DNA of 36,023 nt, from NCBI GenBank assembly GCA_020352555.1, contig CP070680.1, forward strand, positions 1,081,389 to 1,117,411, in the 5' to 3' direction. Position numbers and translations under genes: made by a program. The notes beneath the pieces were generated by a model. The model saw only the letters and a program-made list of their open reading frames with translations. It made no database searches and was not told where the DNA came from. The stretch comes from Caldifarciminota bacterium (GTDB lineage Bacteria; Hydrothermota; Tepidihabitantia; Tepidihabitantales; Tepidihabitantaceae). Every line of letters starts with the position of its first letter. Positions within the stretch are counted from its first letter, which is position 1. This document shows, piece after piece, positions 1-13,915 of the stretch.

Positions 1-14
1 AGGCAGGAGCTGAC

Positions 15-1730
15 ATGAAACCCAACCCTGAGTACAAACCCATCAAGGCCCCGAAAGGCGCCGAACTGTCGTGCAAGGGCTGGCACCAGGAAGCCGCCCT
101 GCGCATGCTGATGAACAACCTCGACGAGGATGTCGGCGAGAACCCGCGCGAGCTCATCGTCTACGGCGGCACTGGCCGCGCTGCCAGGAACTGGGACTGC
201 TACAAGGCCATTGTCCGCAGCCTGAGAGAGCTGGAGAACGACGAGACTCTGCTGGTACAGTCCGGCAAGCCGGTGGGCGTGTTCAAGACCTGGGCCCATG
301 CACCGCGCGTGCTCATCGCCAACACCAACCTCGTCCCGCACTGGGCCACCAAGCCCTATTTCGACGAACTGGAACAGGCCGGGCTGATGATGTACGGCCA
401 GATGACCGCAGGGTCCTGGATATACATCGGGACCCAGGGCATCCTGCAAGGGACATATGAGACATTCGTCGCTGCGGGCAGGAAGACCTTCGGCACCGGC
501 GACCTCGCGGGTAGATTGATCGTGTCCGGCGGGCTCGGCGGGATGTCCGGCGCCCAGCCTTTGGCAGCGACAATGGCAGGCGGCAGCTATCTCGGCGCAG
601 AAGTGGACCCGGCCCGGATCGAGAAGCGGATGAAGTCAGCAAAGCCGCGCTTTCTCGACGAGCGTATCGATGACCTGGACAAGGCCATCGAACGCGCGCT
701 CGAAGCCAGAGACAAGAAACAGGCACTGTCCATCGGCTGGTGCGGCAACATCGTTGACCTGCTCAAGCGGCTGATCAACCGGGATATCACCCCTGACCTC
801 CTGACCGACCAGACCTCTGCCCATGACGAGCTTCACGGCTATGTGCCGGTCGGCATGTCGTTCCCTGACGCGCTCGAACTTCGCCAGGCTGACCCTGAGG
901 GCTATCGCAAGGCCGCGTACAGCACCATGGCCGAGCACGTTCGCCTGATGCTCAAACTCCAGGAGCGCGGGGCCACGACATTTGACTACGGCAACAACCT
1001 GCGCGGCAAGGCAATAGAAGGCGGGTTCCTGCGCGAGGACGAGATAATGACTCCCGGCGTCATCGGGTCCTGGAAATATCCCGGGTTCGTGCCCGCATAT
1101 ATCAGGCCTCTGTTTTGCGAAGGCAAAGGCCCATTCCGCTGGGCAGCGCTCTCGGGCGACCCCAAGGACATCGCAGAGACCGACAGCATCATCCTCGAGC
1201 TGTTCCCTGACGACGAGCCGCTCTGCAACTGGATACGCAAAGCCGGGGACCAGATACCGTTCCAGGGCGTGCCCTGCCGCATCTGCTGGCTTGGGTACGA
1301 AGCCAGGGACAAGGCCGGTCTCGCGTTCAACAAGGCGGTGCGCGAAGCACGGGTCAAAGGCCCGATCGTCATCGGCCGCGACCACCTGGACTGCGGCTCG
1401 GTCGCCTCGCCCAACCGGGAGACCGAGGCGATGAAAGACGGGTCTGACGCGATAGCCGACTGGCCTCTGCTCAATGCCATGCTCAACGTTGCCTCAGGCT
1501 CGTCCTGGGTCTCGATCCACCACGGCGGCGGAGTCGGCATCGGTTACTCGATTCACGCCGGACAGGTAATCGTCTGCGACGGCACCGAGGAGATGGACGA
1601 GAGGCTGAGCCGTGTGCTCGTCAACGACCCGGGAACCGGCATCTGCCGCCACGCTGACGCCGGATACCAGCAGGCTATCGACATCGCCCGGGCCAGGGGC
1701 GTCAAGATACCGATGATGCCCGGAGACTGA
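15..1730 (+). CDS. hutU: urocanate hydratase
   Basis: 571 aa, close to the usual length of the family. Urocanate hydratase is a cytoplasmic NAD+-dependent enzyme converting urocanate to imidazolonepropionate in histidine degradation. Visible hallmarks: the N-terminal segment ending in [11 protein letters not shown] (about 51-61), the NAD-binding glycine-rich stretch [13 protein letters not shown] (about 172-184), the motif RICWLGY with Cys424, which aligns with the active-site cysteine of the family, and the signature [16 protein letters not shown] followed by a GGGVGIGYS stretch. The ATG is preceded by AGGAG at 5-9. No other hut gene is in the window; the upstream side is cut off by the window edge. 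The next gene starts immediately after its TGA, so the two are probably co-transcribed. Identification is secure from motifs. Confidence 0.97.
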   Translation: MKPNPEYKPIKAPKGAELSCKGWHQEAALRMLMNNLDEDVGENPRELIVYGGTGRAARNWDCYKAIVRSLRELENDETLLVQSGKPVGVFKTWAHAPRVLIANTNLVPHWATKPYFDELEQAGLMMYGQMTAGSWIYIGTQGILQGTYETFVAAGRKTFGTGDLAGRLIVSGGLGGMSGAQPLAATMAGGSYLGAEVDPARIEKRMKSAKPRFLDERIDDLDKAIERALEARDKKQALSIGWCGNIVDLLKRLINRDITPDLLTDQTSAHDELHGYVPVGMSFPDALELRQADPEGYRKAAYSTMAEHVRLMLKLQERGATTFDYGNNLRGKAIEGGFLREDEIMTPGVIGSWKYPGFVPAYIRPLFCEGKGPFRWAALSGDPKDIAETDSIILELFPDDEPLCNWIRKAGDQIPFQGVPCRICWLGYEARDKAGLAFNKAVREARVKGPIVIGRDHLDCGSVASPNRETEAMKDGSDAIADWPLLNAMLNVASGSSWVSIHHGGGVGIGYSIHAGQVIVCDGTEEMDERLSRVLVNDPGTGICRHADAGYQQAIDIARARGVKIPMMPGD

Positions 1731-3080
1731 TTGGCAAGGTTCGGACTCCTGGCCCTGGTTCTGCTGGCTTCGTGCAGCCAGGTAAAACGCCTGCACCGCG
1801 CCGATTTCCTGACCCCTGAAGACCGGCTCGACTATGCGGTCCTGGCCTCTTTGTCTGCCGAACACGCTGCCCAGTACCTGGCCCAGGGCTCAGGCCCGGC
1901 CCGTGCCGAGTACCTGGACTGGTTCTGGGACCAGTCGCCGTTCGCAGCAGGCCTGCCTGAGGAGAACGCGCGCCAGACCTATCACGAACGCGCGGTCAAA
2001 GCCCGCGAGTTCTTCGGCCAGACCGACCTGCTCGGCGACGACCGGGTCAAGACCTATATCCGCTACGGCCCGCCGCAGCGCGAGACCTTTGAACCAGAGC
2101 CGGTCCGTGACGAAACCCTTGTCATCATCGTCAACCCGGCAGAAATATGGACCTACGAGGAACTCGGCCGGCAGATAGACTTCGTCAAGACCGGGGTCGC
2201 CTACAAGCAGGTGGGAGAGACACGCTTCGGACCTGACTTCATGCCTCCCTTCTTTGCCCAGGTCGACCTGGGCAGGCCCAGACCTTCGCTGCGCGAAGAT
2301 GCGCTGCCCCTTGACCTCGAAGTCGTGCTCGGCCGCTACCAGCTCCGCGGCGACACGGTCGAGACCGAAGTCCACTTCGGCATCCCGATGCGCCGGCTCG
2401 CACCGATTGCCAAGGACAACCGGCTGCCAGAGCTGTTCTTCCGACTCGATTTCAGGCCCAGGGGCAACAGCCCGGAATACAGCCGAAGGTTCTGGGCGAC
2501 CCCGAGCCAGATGCCGGACACCACCCGACAGGAGCTGGTGGTCGGAAGGGAAGTGTTCCAGCTTGTCGCTGACGTATACGAAGTGACGATCCTGGCCTTG
2601 GCTTCCGGCGGCTCGGCAAGTGGGGAGAAGAAGATGACCCTGAACCTGGTCGACTATGTCCGCCGCGCCCAGCCCGGTTCTGACATCATGCTCTACCAGG
2701 TCGCAGACTCGACCTTCCAGACCCCTGAGTTCTCAAGGGGCAACTGGCAACGGCTCGTGCCCATGGTCAGACCTGAAGTGACATCAGGCCAGAGCTTCTA
2801 CGTGATGTATGAGCTGTACAACCTCGGACAGGACGAGGAAGGCAGCCATCGTGTCGAAGCCGACTACGAGATGTACGAACAGGCCAGCCGCCACCTTGCG
2901 GTTGTCCCCAGCCCGCCGCGCTTCATTTTGGGCCAGGGCCCGACAGCGACCGTGGTCGAGCGGGTCCACACCATGGACCTGCGACCCTCCAACTACGTGC
3001 TGGTGTGCCGGGTCAAAGACCGGGAAAGAGGACGCGACATCTCGCTGACCAGCCGGTTCCGCATCCTACCCAGGCCCTAG
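1731..3080 (+). CDS. GWxTD domain-containing lipoprotein
   Basis: 449 aa starting at TTG directly after the hutU TGA, with GGAG inside the hutU end as a plausible ribosome site. The N-terminus is a short lipoprotein signal with lipobox LLAS-Cys15, so export and lipid anchoring are expected. Residues about 55-120 match the GWxTD region: a W-D-Q-S-P-F segment, then an F-x-x-T-D-...-G-D-D-R-V-K-T-Y-I-R-Y-G-P-P core, as in this family of unknown function common in FCB-type and WOR-3-like bacteria. The rest is beta-rich without a motif I recognise. Zero spacing to hutU suggests an operon, but I see no metabolic link. The stop codon shares the bases CTAG (3077-3080) with the convergent minus gene. 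Function unknown. Confidence 0.85.
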   Translation: MARFGLLALVLLASCSQVKRLHRADFLTPEDRLDYAVLASLSAEHAAQYLAQGSGPARAEYLDWFWDQSPFAAGLPEENARQTYHERAVKAREFFGQTDLLGDDRVKTYIRYGPPQRETFEPEPVRDETLVIIVNPAEIWTYEELGRQIDFVKTGVAYKQVGETRFGPDFMPPFFAQVDLGRPRPSLREDALPLDLEVVLGRYQLRGDTVETEVHFGIPMRRLAPIAKDNRLPELFFRLDFRPRGNSPEYSRRFWATPSQMPDTTRQELVVGREVFQLVADVYEVTILALASGGSASGEKKMTLNLVDYVRRAQPGSDIMLYQVADSTFQTPEFSRGNWQRLVPMVRPEVTSGQSFYVMYELYNLGQDEEGSHRVEADYEMYEQASRHLAVVPSPPRFILGQGPTATVVERVHTMDLRPSNYVLVCRVKDRERGRDISLTSRFRILPRP

Positions 3081-3634
3081 CCGCCCCAGGACGATAGCGC
3101 CCGGCCGAGTGGAAAACCCCATGCTGCGGCAGTGACGACCCACGTACGCCACTCAACCAGCGCCCTGTGCAGATCGAAGCCGGTGCCGTCCTTCACCAGC
3201 TCGTGCCTCCTGCGCGCCAGGTACGCCTCCTCAACACTCGCCATCAGCCCGTATTCGACGCAGAACAGGACGATGACCGCCAGCCCGAGCAGGACATGAG
3301 GATTCAAGGCAACCAGGATGCCGGCGGTGAGCAGCAAGTTGCCGACGTACAGCGGATGCCCGGCAGCAGACTTGCGCCTGAGCTTGAACCAGCGGAAAGG
3401 CCCTGCCGCAACCAGCCGGACCGGCTCAACCTCACTTGACCGTGCCCCAGAGCCGATGTACCCCGTTGCCCAGAACCTGAGTCCCAGGCCCAAGGCCAGC
3501 ACAGGCAGCGCAGCCAGGCAGGTCTGGATATTGGGCTTCGACATCCAGAAGACAACCAGGTATGCCCCGAACCCGATCAGCCCCCGGTACTTGAACACCC
3601 TGCGGGCCAGGTTCTCGGCCGCTTTCGAAGCCAT
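3077..3634 (-). CDS. isoprenylcysteine carboxyl methyltransferase / phospholipid methyltransferase-like membrane protein
   Basis: 185 aa, ATG start at 3634. Several hydrophobic helices (about 18-35, 38-55, 95-130, 160-175) frame the motif AAGPFRWFKLRRKSAAGHPLYVGN (about 76-99), which resembles the RHPxYxG signature of the ICMT/PEMT superfamily with the usual Arg replaced by Gly. These integral membrane enzymes methylate lipids or prenylated ends using S-adenosylmethionine; the real substrate here cannot be told. Convergent with the GWxTD gene, their stop codons overlapping in a single CTAG. A promoter (3640-3668) places its -10 box 5 nt before the ATG, predicting a leaderless transcript, consistent with the absence of a clear Shine-Dalgarno sequence. 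Confidence 0.75.
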   Translation of the reverse strand: MASKAAENLARRVFKYRGLIGFGAYLVVFWMSKPNIQTCLAALPVLALGLGLRFWATGYIGSGARSSEVEPVRLVAAGPFRWFKLRRKSAAGHPLYVGNLLLTAGILVALNPHVLLGLAVIVLFCVEYGLMASVEEAYLARRRHELVKDGTGFDLHRALVEWRTWVVTAAAWGFPLGRALSSWGG

Positions 3635-3639
3635 GACGC

Positions 3640-3668
3640 ACTCTATGCACCGAATCTCGGCCAGTCAA
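3640..3668 (-). promoter_or_regulatory. sigma70-like promoter of the ICMT-like gene, leaderless
   Basis: On the minus strand TTGACT (3663-3668), a 17-nt spacer and TAGAGT (3640-3645). The -10 box ends 5 nt before the ATG at 3634, so the transcript would begin at or next to the start codon. Confidence 0.5.
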
Positions 3669-3718
3669 ACAGGCGTCCAACAGGCTCAGATGTCGACCCC
3701 GCTCCGACAAGTTTCTGA

Positions 3719-3746
3719 TTGACAAGGGTTTCGGGGTCACTACCAT
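3719..3746 (+). promoter_or_regulatory. predicted promoter of the RRM protein gene with a ~180-nt leader
   Basis: TTGACA (3719-3724), 16-nt spacer, TACCAT (3741-3746). Transcription would start near 3753, leaving a leader of about 180 nt before the ATG at 3933. Long leaders are common on cold-inducible RNA-binding protein genes. I could not settle a leader fold by eye. Confidence 0.4.
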
Positions 3747-3932
3747 CGTCTGTCTGTTGGCCAGTGGACCTGCCAGCCGACGCAACATCAGTAAAAGGTC
3801 CAAGACTGCTTGGTTCGGTAGGGTCGGGACAGGAATCCGGCCCACTGCGTTAGGGGTCTATGAGTCCGGCCAGACGACCGTGTCCGTAGTACCTTGGCGA
3901 TTCCCAAGCAAGAACCCATCGGAGGTAGTAGA

Positions 3933-4232
3933 ATGGGAAAGCGCGTGTTTGTGGGGAATCTCCCCTTCAGCGCCACAGAGGAGCAGCTCCGCGAGCTGTT
4001 CGGACAGCACGGTGAAGTTGCCACGGCTGAAATAGTCAAGGACAAGTACACCGAGCGTTCCAGGGGCTTCGGGTTCGTCGAAATGGCGACCGACGAGGCC
4101 GCCGCCGCTGCCATCTCCGCGCTCAGCGGATACGAGATGGAAGGCAGGCAGCTGACCGTTAACGAAGCCAGGCCGCGGACCGAGCGCCGCGGTGGCGGAC
4201 AGGGCGGGTACTCCGGCGGCAACCGCTGGTAG
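3933..4232 (+). CDS. RRM-domain RNA-binding protein, glycine-rich tail
   Basis: 99 aa. A single RNA recognition motif fills the protein: RNP2 is VFVGNL (about 4-9) and RNP1 is RGFGFVEM (about 43-50), with Met in place of the usual final aromatic residue. The beta-alpha-beta pattern (EEQLRELF, AAAAISALSGYEMEGR) is intact, and the C-terminus is short, basic and Gly-rich (RRGGGQGGYSGG). This is the architecture of small bacterial and cyanobacterial Rbp proteins that bind single-stranded RNA and act in cold response or mRNA handling. The start at 3933 is chosen over an in-frame ATG at 3894 because GGAGG (3921-3925) sits 7 nt upstream of it and the RRM begins right there. Monocistronic, ended by a strong terminator. 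Confidence 0.93.
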   Translation: MGKRVFVGNLPFSATEEQLRELFGQHGEVATAEIVKDKYTERSRGFGFVEMATDEAAAAAISALSGYEMEGRQLTVNEARPRTERRGGGQGGYSGGNRW

Positions 4233-4250
4233 GACTGCCTTAGTTTCCTG

Positions 4251-4279
4251 AGGGCGGGCTCTTGCCCGCCCTTTCTGTT
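4251..4279 (+). terminator. intrinsic terminator after the RRM gene
   Basis: Perfect stem AGGGCGGGC (4251-4259) / GCCCGCCCT (4264-4272) with loop TCTT, followed by TTCTGTT. It lies 18 nt after the RRM stop codon. Confidence 0.9.
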
Positions 4280-4301
4280 GCCCGGCATCCGCTCATCTGA
4301 C

Positions 4302-4329
4302 TTGACCGCAGGCTGACGGTCGATATGTT
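4302..4329 (+). promoter_or_regulatory. promoter of the large secreted protein, placing the start at 4337
   Basis: TTGACC (4302-4307), 16-nt spacer, TATGTT (4324-4329). The ATG at 4325 lies inside this -10 box, so if the promoter is right translation starts at the ATG at 4337, 7 nt after the box, on a leaderless mRNA. Confidence 0.45.
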
Positions 4330-4336
4330 ACGTCCG

Positions 4337-7009
4337 ATGAGTCGCAGTGTCCTGGCCGCTGCCTTGCTCTGTGCGATGGCGCTGCCCGCGCTCGCGGCCC
4401 GAGAGTGGTCGGCAGATGAGCTCGACCGTTTCGAAAGTAGGCGCTGGCCCCCTGATTTCGCTCGCCCTGAAAGCCTGATTTACGGCCCGCGACGGTACAA
4501 CTACCTGCAACGGATCAAGATGATGTGCGACTTCGTCGCCTCGTACCAGGTCTCGGATTCGGCCGACCCCGAATTCGGCGGAATCATCGAGTCCGAGCAT
4601 CAGCCCAACATCGTCGAGACCGACAACACCCAGGAGGCGATCTGGGTCTGGTCCCGCTGGTACGAACTCACCGGCCGCAATGACTACTCGGTCAACATCC
4701 GCCGGGCCTGGCGCTATGTCATGAACTACCCGGCCTTTTGGGAGCACAACGGCAACCCCTCCTCGATCTGGTACGCGGTCTGGAACTGCGGCCTCGCTTT
4801 CATGGCTGAATCCCGGTACCGGGCCGCATACGGCGACACGACCTATCGCCAGTACGCGGACTCCTGCCGCGGCTTCTACATTCGCAACCCGCTCGGCCCG
4901 GGCACCGTGCTCCACAACTTCGTGACTTCCCAGTCTTCGGGCATGGCCTATCCGTACGCGCTCGAAACCGAAGACCAGGAACTCAGGGATACTGCGCTCG
5001 CCCGCGGCGCCAGGGTCCAGGCCTGGATTGAGCAGGATGCCCGGCAGCGACTCGGCAGCGCCAACTGGGCGATGTCGGGCGGTACAGCGATGTGGGGTGT
5101 CTGCAACACCGTATGCCGGGAAGACACGGCTGCAGGAAGGCGGTGGTTGGAAACCTATGCCGAATCCCTGCCCGGGTTCTACCCTACCGGGACCTGGAAC
5201 TGCTCGCACAACATCTGGCTCGCCAACGCCTATCGGTCAGCAGCAGAAGTACTGACCGGCTTCACGCTCGACGCTCCGGGCCCGACACCGGTTGAGTCCG
5301 GCGTATTGCGTACTGCGTCTGCCTGCTGGCTGATGCACCACTACCTTGTCGATACCCTGCTGACCAAGGACACCGACCTTGACGGCGGCATCCCTGCCAC
5401 CTGGACCGACCCTGACTACCAGGACCAGACCTGGATCTCGACCTACATGGACTTCATGGGCATGGACGTGTTCGTCACCCCGACATACGACATCGACGCA
5501 TCGGTCCTGGCCTTCGTATCCCCTGACCCGCGCAGGCCCAACATGGTCGGAGACACGCTCCAGATCCGGGTAGGTGTCGCGAATGTCGGCCTGAACCCGA
5601 CCCAGGGATGGAACCTCGGCCTGTTCATCGGCGGCAGGGGCGAGAGCATCCCGATTCCTTCGCTCGGATTCCTCGCGATTGATACGATTGCGGGTTCGCC
5701 CTTTGTTCCTGAGGTCCCGGGCATCTGCCAGGCCATTGCCATCGGCCGTCCGGACGGCGACCAGAACCCTCTCAACGATTCGTCGCATCTCGAGTTCAAG
5801 GTCTACGGCCTGCGCACCATCAGCGGCGTGCTCACCGACTCTGCAACCGGCGATCCCATCCACGCCTGGCTCAAGGCCTCCATCACCGGCGACCCCGTGG
5901 TCTGGGATTCGGCCGAAACCGACCAATCGGGCAACTTCACACTGCGCATCATCGATACCACGGTCACCATTTCCCTTGTCAGCTTCCCGCCGTACTACGA
6001 CCGGTCGTGGGATTTCACCATCACCGGCGACACCAGCATCGCGCTCTTGACCCAGCCTGCCCACATCATGATCGTCAACAACGACACTCTCGAGCAGTAC
6101 GCCGGGTACTACACCTCGACCCTCGACACCCTTGAGCTCACCTGTTTTGTCTGGCCCAGGCGGTCCCAGGGCCTGCCGCCGTGGAACCTTTTCGACCGGC
6201 TCAGGACTCCGACCGTCATCTACTTTTCCGGCGACGCGACCGTCAATACCGTACCGACCGAGGACCAGGACAGCCTGCAATCGCTTGCCGCGCACGGCCT
6301 CAACCTGCTCATCACCGGCCAGAACATCGCCGAAGAGCTGGCCGGCACCGACTTCCTCGAAGACTTCTGCGGATGCCGGTTCGACTCATCGGGCTGGCCG
6401 CGTTTCTTCGCGTTCGGCGACCGGTCCGACTCGCTCGGACGCACCATCTACGGCACCGCAACCGCGGGCGGCAACGGTGCCGGGAATCAGAACTCGCGCG
6501 ACGTTCTCACCCCGCTGGGCAACGCGCACTCCCTGCTCGTCTACGACACGACCAGCAACCCGTGCGCAGCCACCCGGCGGTTGATAGGCGGAAACAACAC
6601 CAAGGTCATCTTCATGGGATTCGGGTTTGAAGCTGTCAATCGGCCAATGGCCATCCCAACCATGCTTACGCGTGTCCAGCTCATGGACAAGTTTCTCAAC
6701 TGGTTCGAGGTCCTGCTCGGCGTATCAGGGCCCGAAGACCTCGAGCCCAGGCAACCGGCGGTCTTCGCCTGGCCCAACCCGTTCCATGACCGGGTTGTCA
6801 TCAAGCTTGGGACAAACGGGGACTGTACCGCTCGGGGGACTGTCCCCGCTTGTCCCCTGACCGTTTTCGACATTCAAGGCCGCCGCGTTGCCCGGCTGCC
6901 GGTCAAAGGCCCCTCGATTGTGTGGACGCCGACCCGGCTCGCATCTGGGGTCTACTTCGTACAAACACCCGGCCAATGCCCCGCGCTTCGCGTCCTCAAG
7001 GCCGACTAG
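4337..7009 (+). CDS. large secreted multidomain protein with C-terminal sorting-type domain
   Basis: 890 aa from the ATG at 4337 (894 from 4325). Signal peptide: S-R-S, then a hydrophobic run ending ALPALAA. Residues about 40-370 are helical and Trp/Tyr-rich with repeated aromatic motifs, resembling an alpha/alpha toroid of glycan-acting or cyclase-fold proteins; I cannot name an enzyme. Then come a CARDB-like beta domain (about 390-490), a carboxypeptidase-regulatory-like domain starting TISGVLTDSATGDPI (about 493-560), a Rossmann-like segment containing PTVIYFSGDATVNT and LLITGQNIAEEL, and a C-terminal FlgD/Por-type sandwich (WPNPFHDRVVIKL ... FDIQGRRVARL ... LASGVYFVQ). The C-terminal domain carries an in-frame palindromic insertion (6809-6856) encoding extra residues between LGTNG and LTVFD. 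Probably extracellular or surface-attached. Confidence 0.8.
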   Translation: MSRSVLAAALLCAMALPALAAREWSADELDRFESRRWPPDFARPESLIYGPRRYNYLQRIKMMCDFVASYQVSDSADPEFGGIIESEHQPNIVETDNTQEAIWVWSRWYELTGRNDYSVNIRRAWRYVMNYPAFWEHNGNPSSIWYAVWNCGLAFMAESRYRAAYGDTTYRQYADSCRGFYIRNPLGPGTVLHNFVTSQSSGMAYPYALETEDQELRDTALARGARVQAWIEQDARQRLGSANWAMSGGTAMWGVCNTVCREDTAAGRRWLETYAESLPGFYPTGTWNCSHNIWLANAYRSAAEVLTGFTLDAPGPTPVESGVLRTASACWLMHHYLVDTLLTKDTDLDGGIPATWTDPDYQDQTWISTYMDFMGMDVFVTPTYDIDASVLAFVSPDPRRPNMVGDTLQIRVGVANVGLNPTQGWNLGLFIGGRGESIPIPSLGFLAIDTIAGSPFVPEVPGICQAIAIGRPDGDQNPLNDSSHLEFKVYGLRTISGVLTDSATGDPIHAWLKASITGDPVVWDSAETDQSGNFTLRIIDTTVTISLVSFPPYYDRSWDFTITGDTSIALLTQPAHIMIVNNDTLEQYAGYYTSTLDTLELTCFVWPRRSQGLPPWNLFDRLRTPTVIYFSGDATVNTVPTEDQDSLQSLAAHGLNLLITGQNIAEELAGTDFLEDFCGCRFDSSGWPRFFAFGDRSDSLGRTIYGTATAGGNGAGNQNSRDVLTPLGNAHSLLVYDTTSNPCAATRRLIGGNNTKVIFMGFGFEAVNRPMAIPTMLTRVQLMDKFLNWFEVLLGVSGPEDLEPRQPAVFAWPNPFHDRVVIKLGTNGDCTARGTVPACPLTVFDIQGRRVARLPVKGPSIVWTPTRLASGVYFVQTPGQCPALRVLKAD
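6809..6856. repeat. REP-like palindrome inserted in frame in a coding region
   Basis: Left arm 6809-6825 (GGGACAAACGGGGACTG) and right arm 6840-6856 pair at 15 of 17 positions around a 14-nt loop. The GGGGACTG/CTGTCCCC core resembles palindromic REP elements mobilised by IS200-like RAYT transposases in other phyla. It keeps the reading frame of the host gene and encodes roughly the residues DCTARGTVPACP. No RAYT gene is in the window. Confidence 0.65.
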
Positions 7010-7080
7010 CCGGGCCCTGAGCCGGTTCCCCGGGTTTCAAGTACCGATGTTGTTGACTCTGAAACAGATAGCCACGGTTC

Positions 7081-7089
7081 TGGTCTAAT
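7081..7089 (+). promoter_or_regulatory. possible extended -10 element before the yyaL-like gene
   Basis: TGG followed by TCTAAT (7084-7089) matches an extended -10 (TGnTATAAT). No good -35 lies 16-18 nt upstream; a TTGACT at 7053-7058 is too far. The box ends 4 nt before the GTG start, close to the leaderless arrangement of other genes here. Confidence 0.3.
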
Positions 7090-7093
7090 ACTT

Positions 7094-9175
<2,082 letters not shown>

Positions 9176-9188
9176 ACTGGAAATAGCC

Positions 9189-11617
<2,429 letters not shown>

Positions 11618-11621
<4 letters not shown>

Positions 11622-13888
11622 CGGCGCTGCTCCTGTCCCTGTCCCTGCTGGCACAAACCGCATCCGGTCCCGAAACCCCAACCCCCTCCGCCCCGCCCAG
11701 GCTGGTGGTCTTGAGCGTCGAAGCCGAAACCCGCACAGTCGACCCCACGCTGGTGCTGCGCACCGCCGGTATTTCACAGGGCCAGCTGATGTCTGCCCCC
11801 GCTTTCCGCGCCGAGCTGGCCGACGCCGTCGCCCGGCTATACAACCTCGGGCTCTTCTCTCAAGTCACAGCCGATACCACGGTGATTTCCGACGGAGTCC
11901 GGATCGTGTTCCGCACCAGCGAGTACAACAAGCTGAGAAAGGCGGTGTTCGAAGGTTATCGCCGGCTCAAGCTCAAGGACCTTGAGTCCCGGACCAAAAT
12001 GGCGCCCGGTGTCATCGTGTCGGACAAGAGGGTCTTCGACTGGAAGCAGGAAATAGTAAAGCTCTACAAGGAGAAGGGCTACCTGCTGGTCCAGGTCGAG
12101 CACGAGCTGTCCCCGCCCGACTCGCAGAACCAGGTTGTGCTGACACTCAAGATCGACGAAGGCGACCCGGTCAAGATCCGCGACATCGAGCTCGTCGGCA
12201 ACGAGAGCTTCGCCGACCCCCAGATCGAAATCAGGCTGGTCAACCGCCAGAAAGAGTGGTATCGGAAAGGCTGGCTCAAAGAGGACGAGTTCATCAAGGA
12301 CCTGGACCGGATCGTCGACTTCTACAAGGAACGCGGCTTCCTCGACGCCAAGGTTCTCGACTACGACATGACTTTCGATCAGGGCTGGGCCGAAATCGCG
12401 ATCTCCGTCGAGGAGGGAACCCGCTACTACTTCGGCAGGGTCAGCTTCGTGGGCTGCAGCACGCTGACCGCCGAGCGGCTCCAGAAGCTCAATCGGTGCC
12501 TGGAACACCAGATCTACAACGCGAAGCTCGCCCAGGCCACACTCGCCGACATCCACGGCGCCTACTCGGAAGAGGGTTACATCTATGCCCAGGTTGTCCC
12601 GGTCGAGGAGATGCGGAACGACACCGTCGACATCACCTATACGATAACCGAAGGCAGCCCCGCCCTTGTCCGTCTGGTCCTGATTGAGGGCAACGAGCAG
12701 ACCCACGACAAGGTCATCCGCCGGGAAATCAGCTCACTGCCCGGATACGTATTCAAACGTTCCGAAGTCATCCGCAGTCAGCGTGACATCTTCAATCTGG
12801 GCTTCTTCGAAGACATCGGCCTCGACTACCGCCGCGCCGACACGCTCGGTTCCATCGACCTCATCTATCGTGTCAAAGAGAAAAGTTTCTTCGGGACCAT
12901 CGGTGCCGGCGTATCCTACTCCAGCCCTGACGGCATCACCGGCTACATCGAGCTTCAGCAGCCCAACCTGTTCGGACGCGGCCAGCGTGCCACGGTCAAG
13001 CTCGAAAAAGGAGGGACCAAGACCAATATCCAGCTCGGGTTCACCGAGCCGTGGCTGTTCGATACGCCGACGTCGGCCGGTGCCGACATCACCTACCTTA
13101 CCCGCGAGTACGACTACTACAGCAAGCGGGAAATCAGCGGAGGCGTCTCGGTGTCCCGCCCGCTGCCCCTGGACTATTCCCGCGCCTATCTGGGATTGCG
13201 GCTGACCGATTCATACGTGCCGCCCTCCTCGATCGGCGACGACTACGACCCGGAAGCGGGGAGCCCGTTCGACGTCCGTGACGACACCACCCACAAGACC
13301 GCATTCGTGCCGAGTCTGACCCTGACCCGCGACTCGCGCGACTACATCTTCAACGCTACCTCCGGTTCTGCCGTGACCTACACCCTGACGACCTCAATCG
13401 GCGACATTCGCTACCACCGTCACGTGCTTGACGCCAGCCACTACTTCCCGTTGTTCTGGAGATTCGCCCTGATGGGCAGGACGAGGCTGGGCTACATCGA
13501 CGGATTCACGGCGAGCGACGAAGTCCCCATCTACGACCGCTTCATGCCCGGCGGCACAGGGCCGGACGGCATCCGCGGCTATCCTGACCGCAGCATCGGG
13601 CCCTACGACGGCAGATACTACGTCGGCGGCAAGGCGCTCGCGCTGTTCTCTTTGGAATACAAGCTCCGCATCAGCCCGCAGCTCTCCTTCCTTGCCTTCG
13701 CCGATGCCGGCAATACCTGGAACTCGTTCGGCGAACTGAATCTCAGCGACCTCAAACGTGGTGCTGGTGTCGGAGTCCGGCTCGAGATTCCGATGCTGGG
13801 ACTGCTCGGATTCGACTTCGGGTACGGGTTCGATCGGACCGACGGCGGAGGCTGGGAACCACACTTCCAGATCGGCCGCACCTTCTAG
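11618..13888 (+). CDS. bamA: outer membrane protein assembly factor BamA (Omp85)
   Basis: 756 aa. A short hydrophobic N-terminus (TALLLSLSLLAQTASG) acts as signal peptide though it lacks the usual basic residue. Five POTRA domains can be read (about 28-105, 107-185, 187-270, 271-350, 351-425), followed by a 16-strand-type barrel starting FFGTIGAGVSYSS. The loop-6 motif appears as GPDGIRGYPD and the protein ends in Phe, as expected of an Omp85 barrel. It inserts beta-barrel proteins into the outer membrane, which shows the cell is diderm. GTG start overlaps the clpC stop (GTGA). The pairing with a cytoplasmic protease ATPase is unusual. Followed by a convergent gene 27 nt downstream, with no obvious terminator. 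Confidence 0.95.
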
Positions 13889-13915
13889 CTGACATAGACC
13901 AGGCTGCTGCGGACC

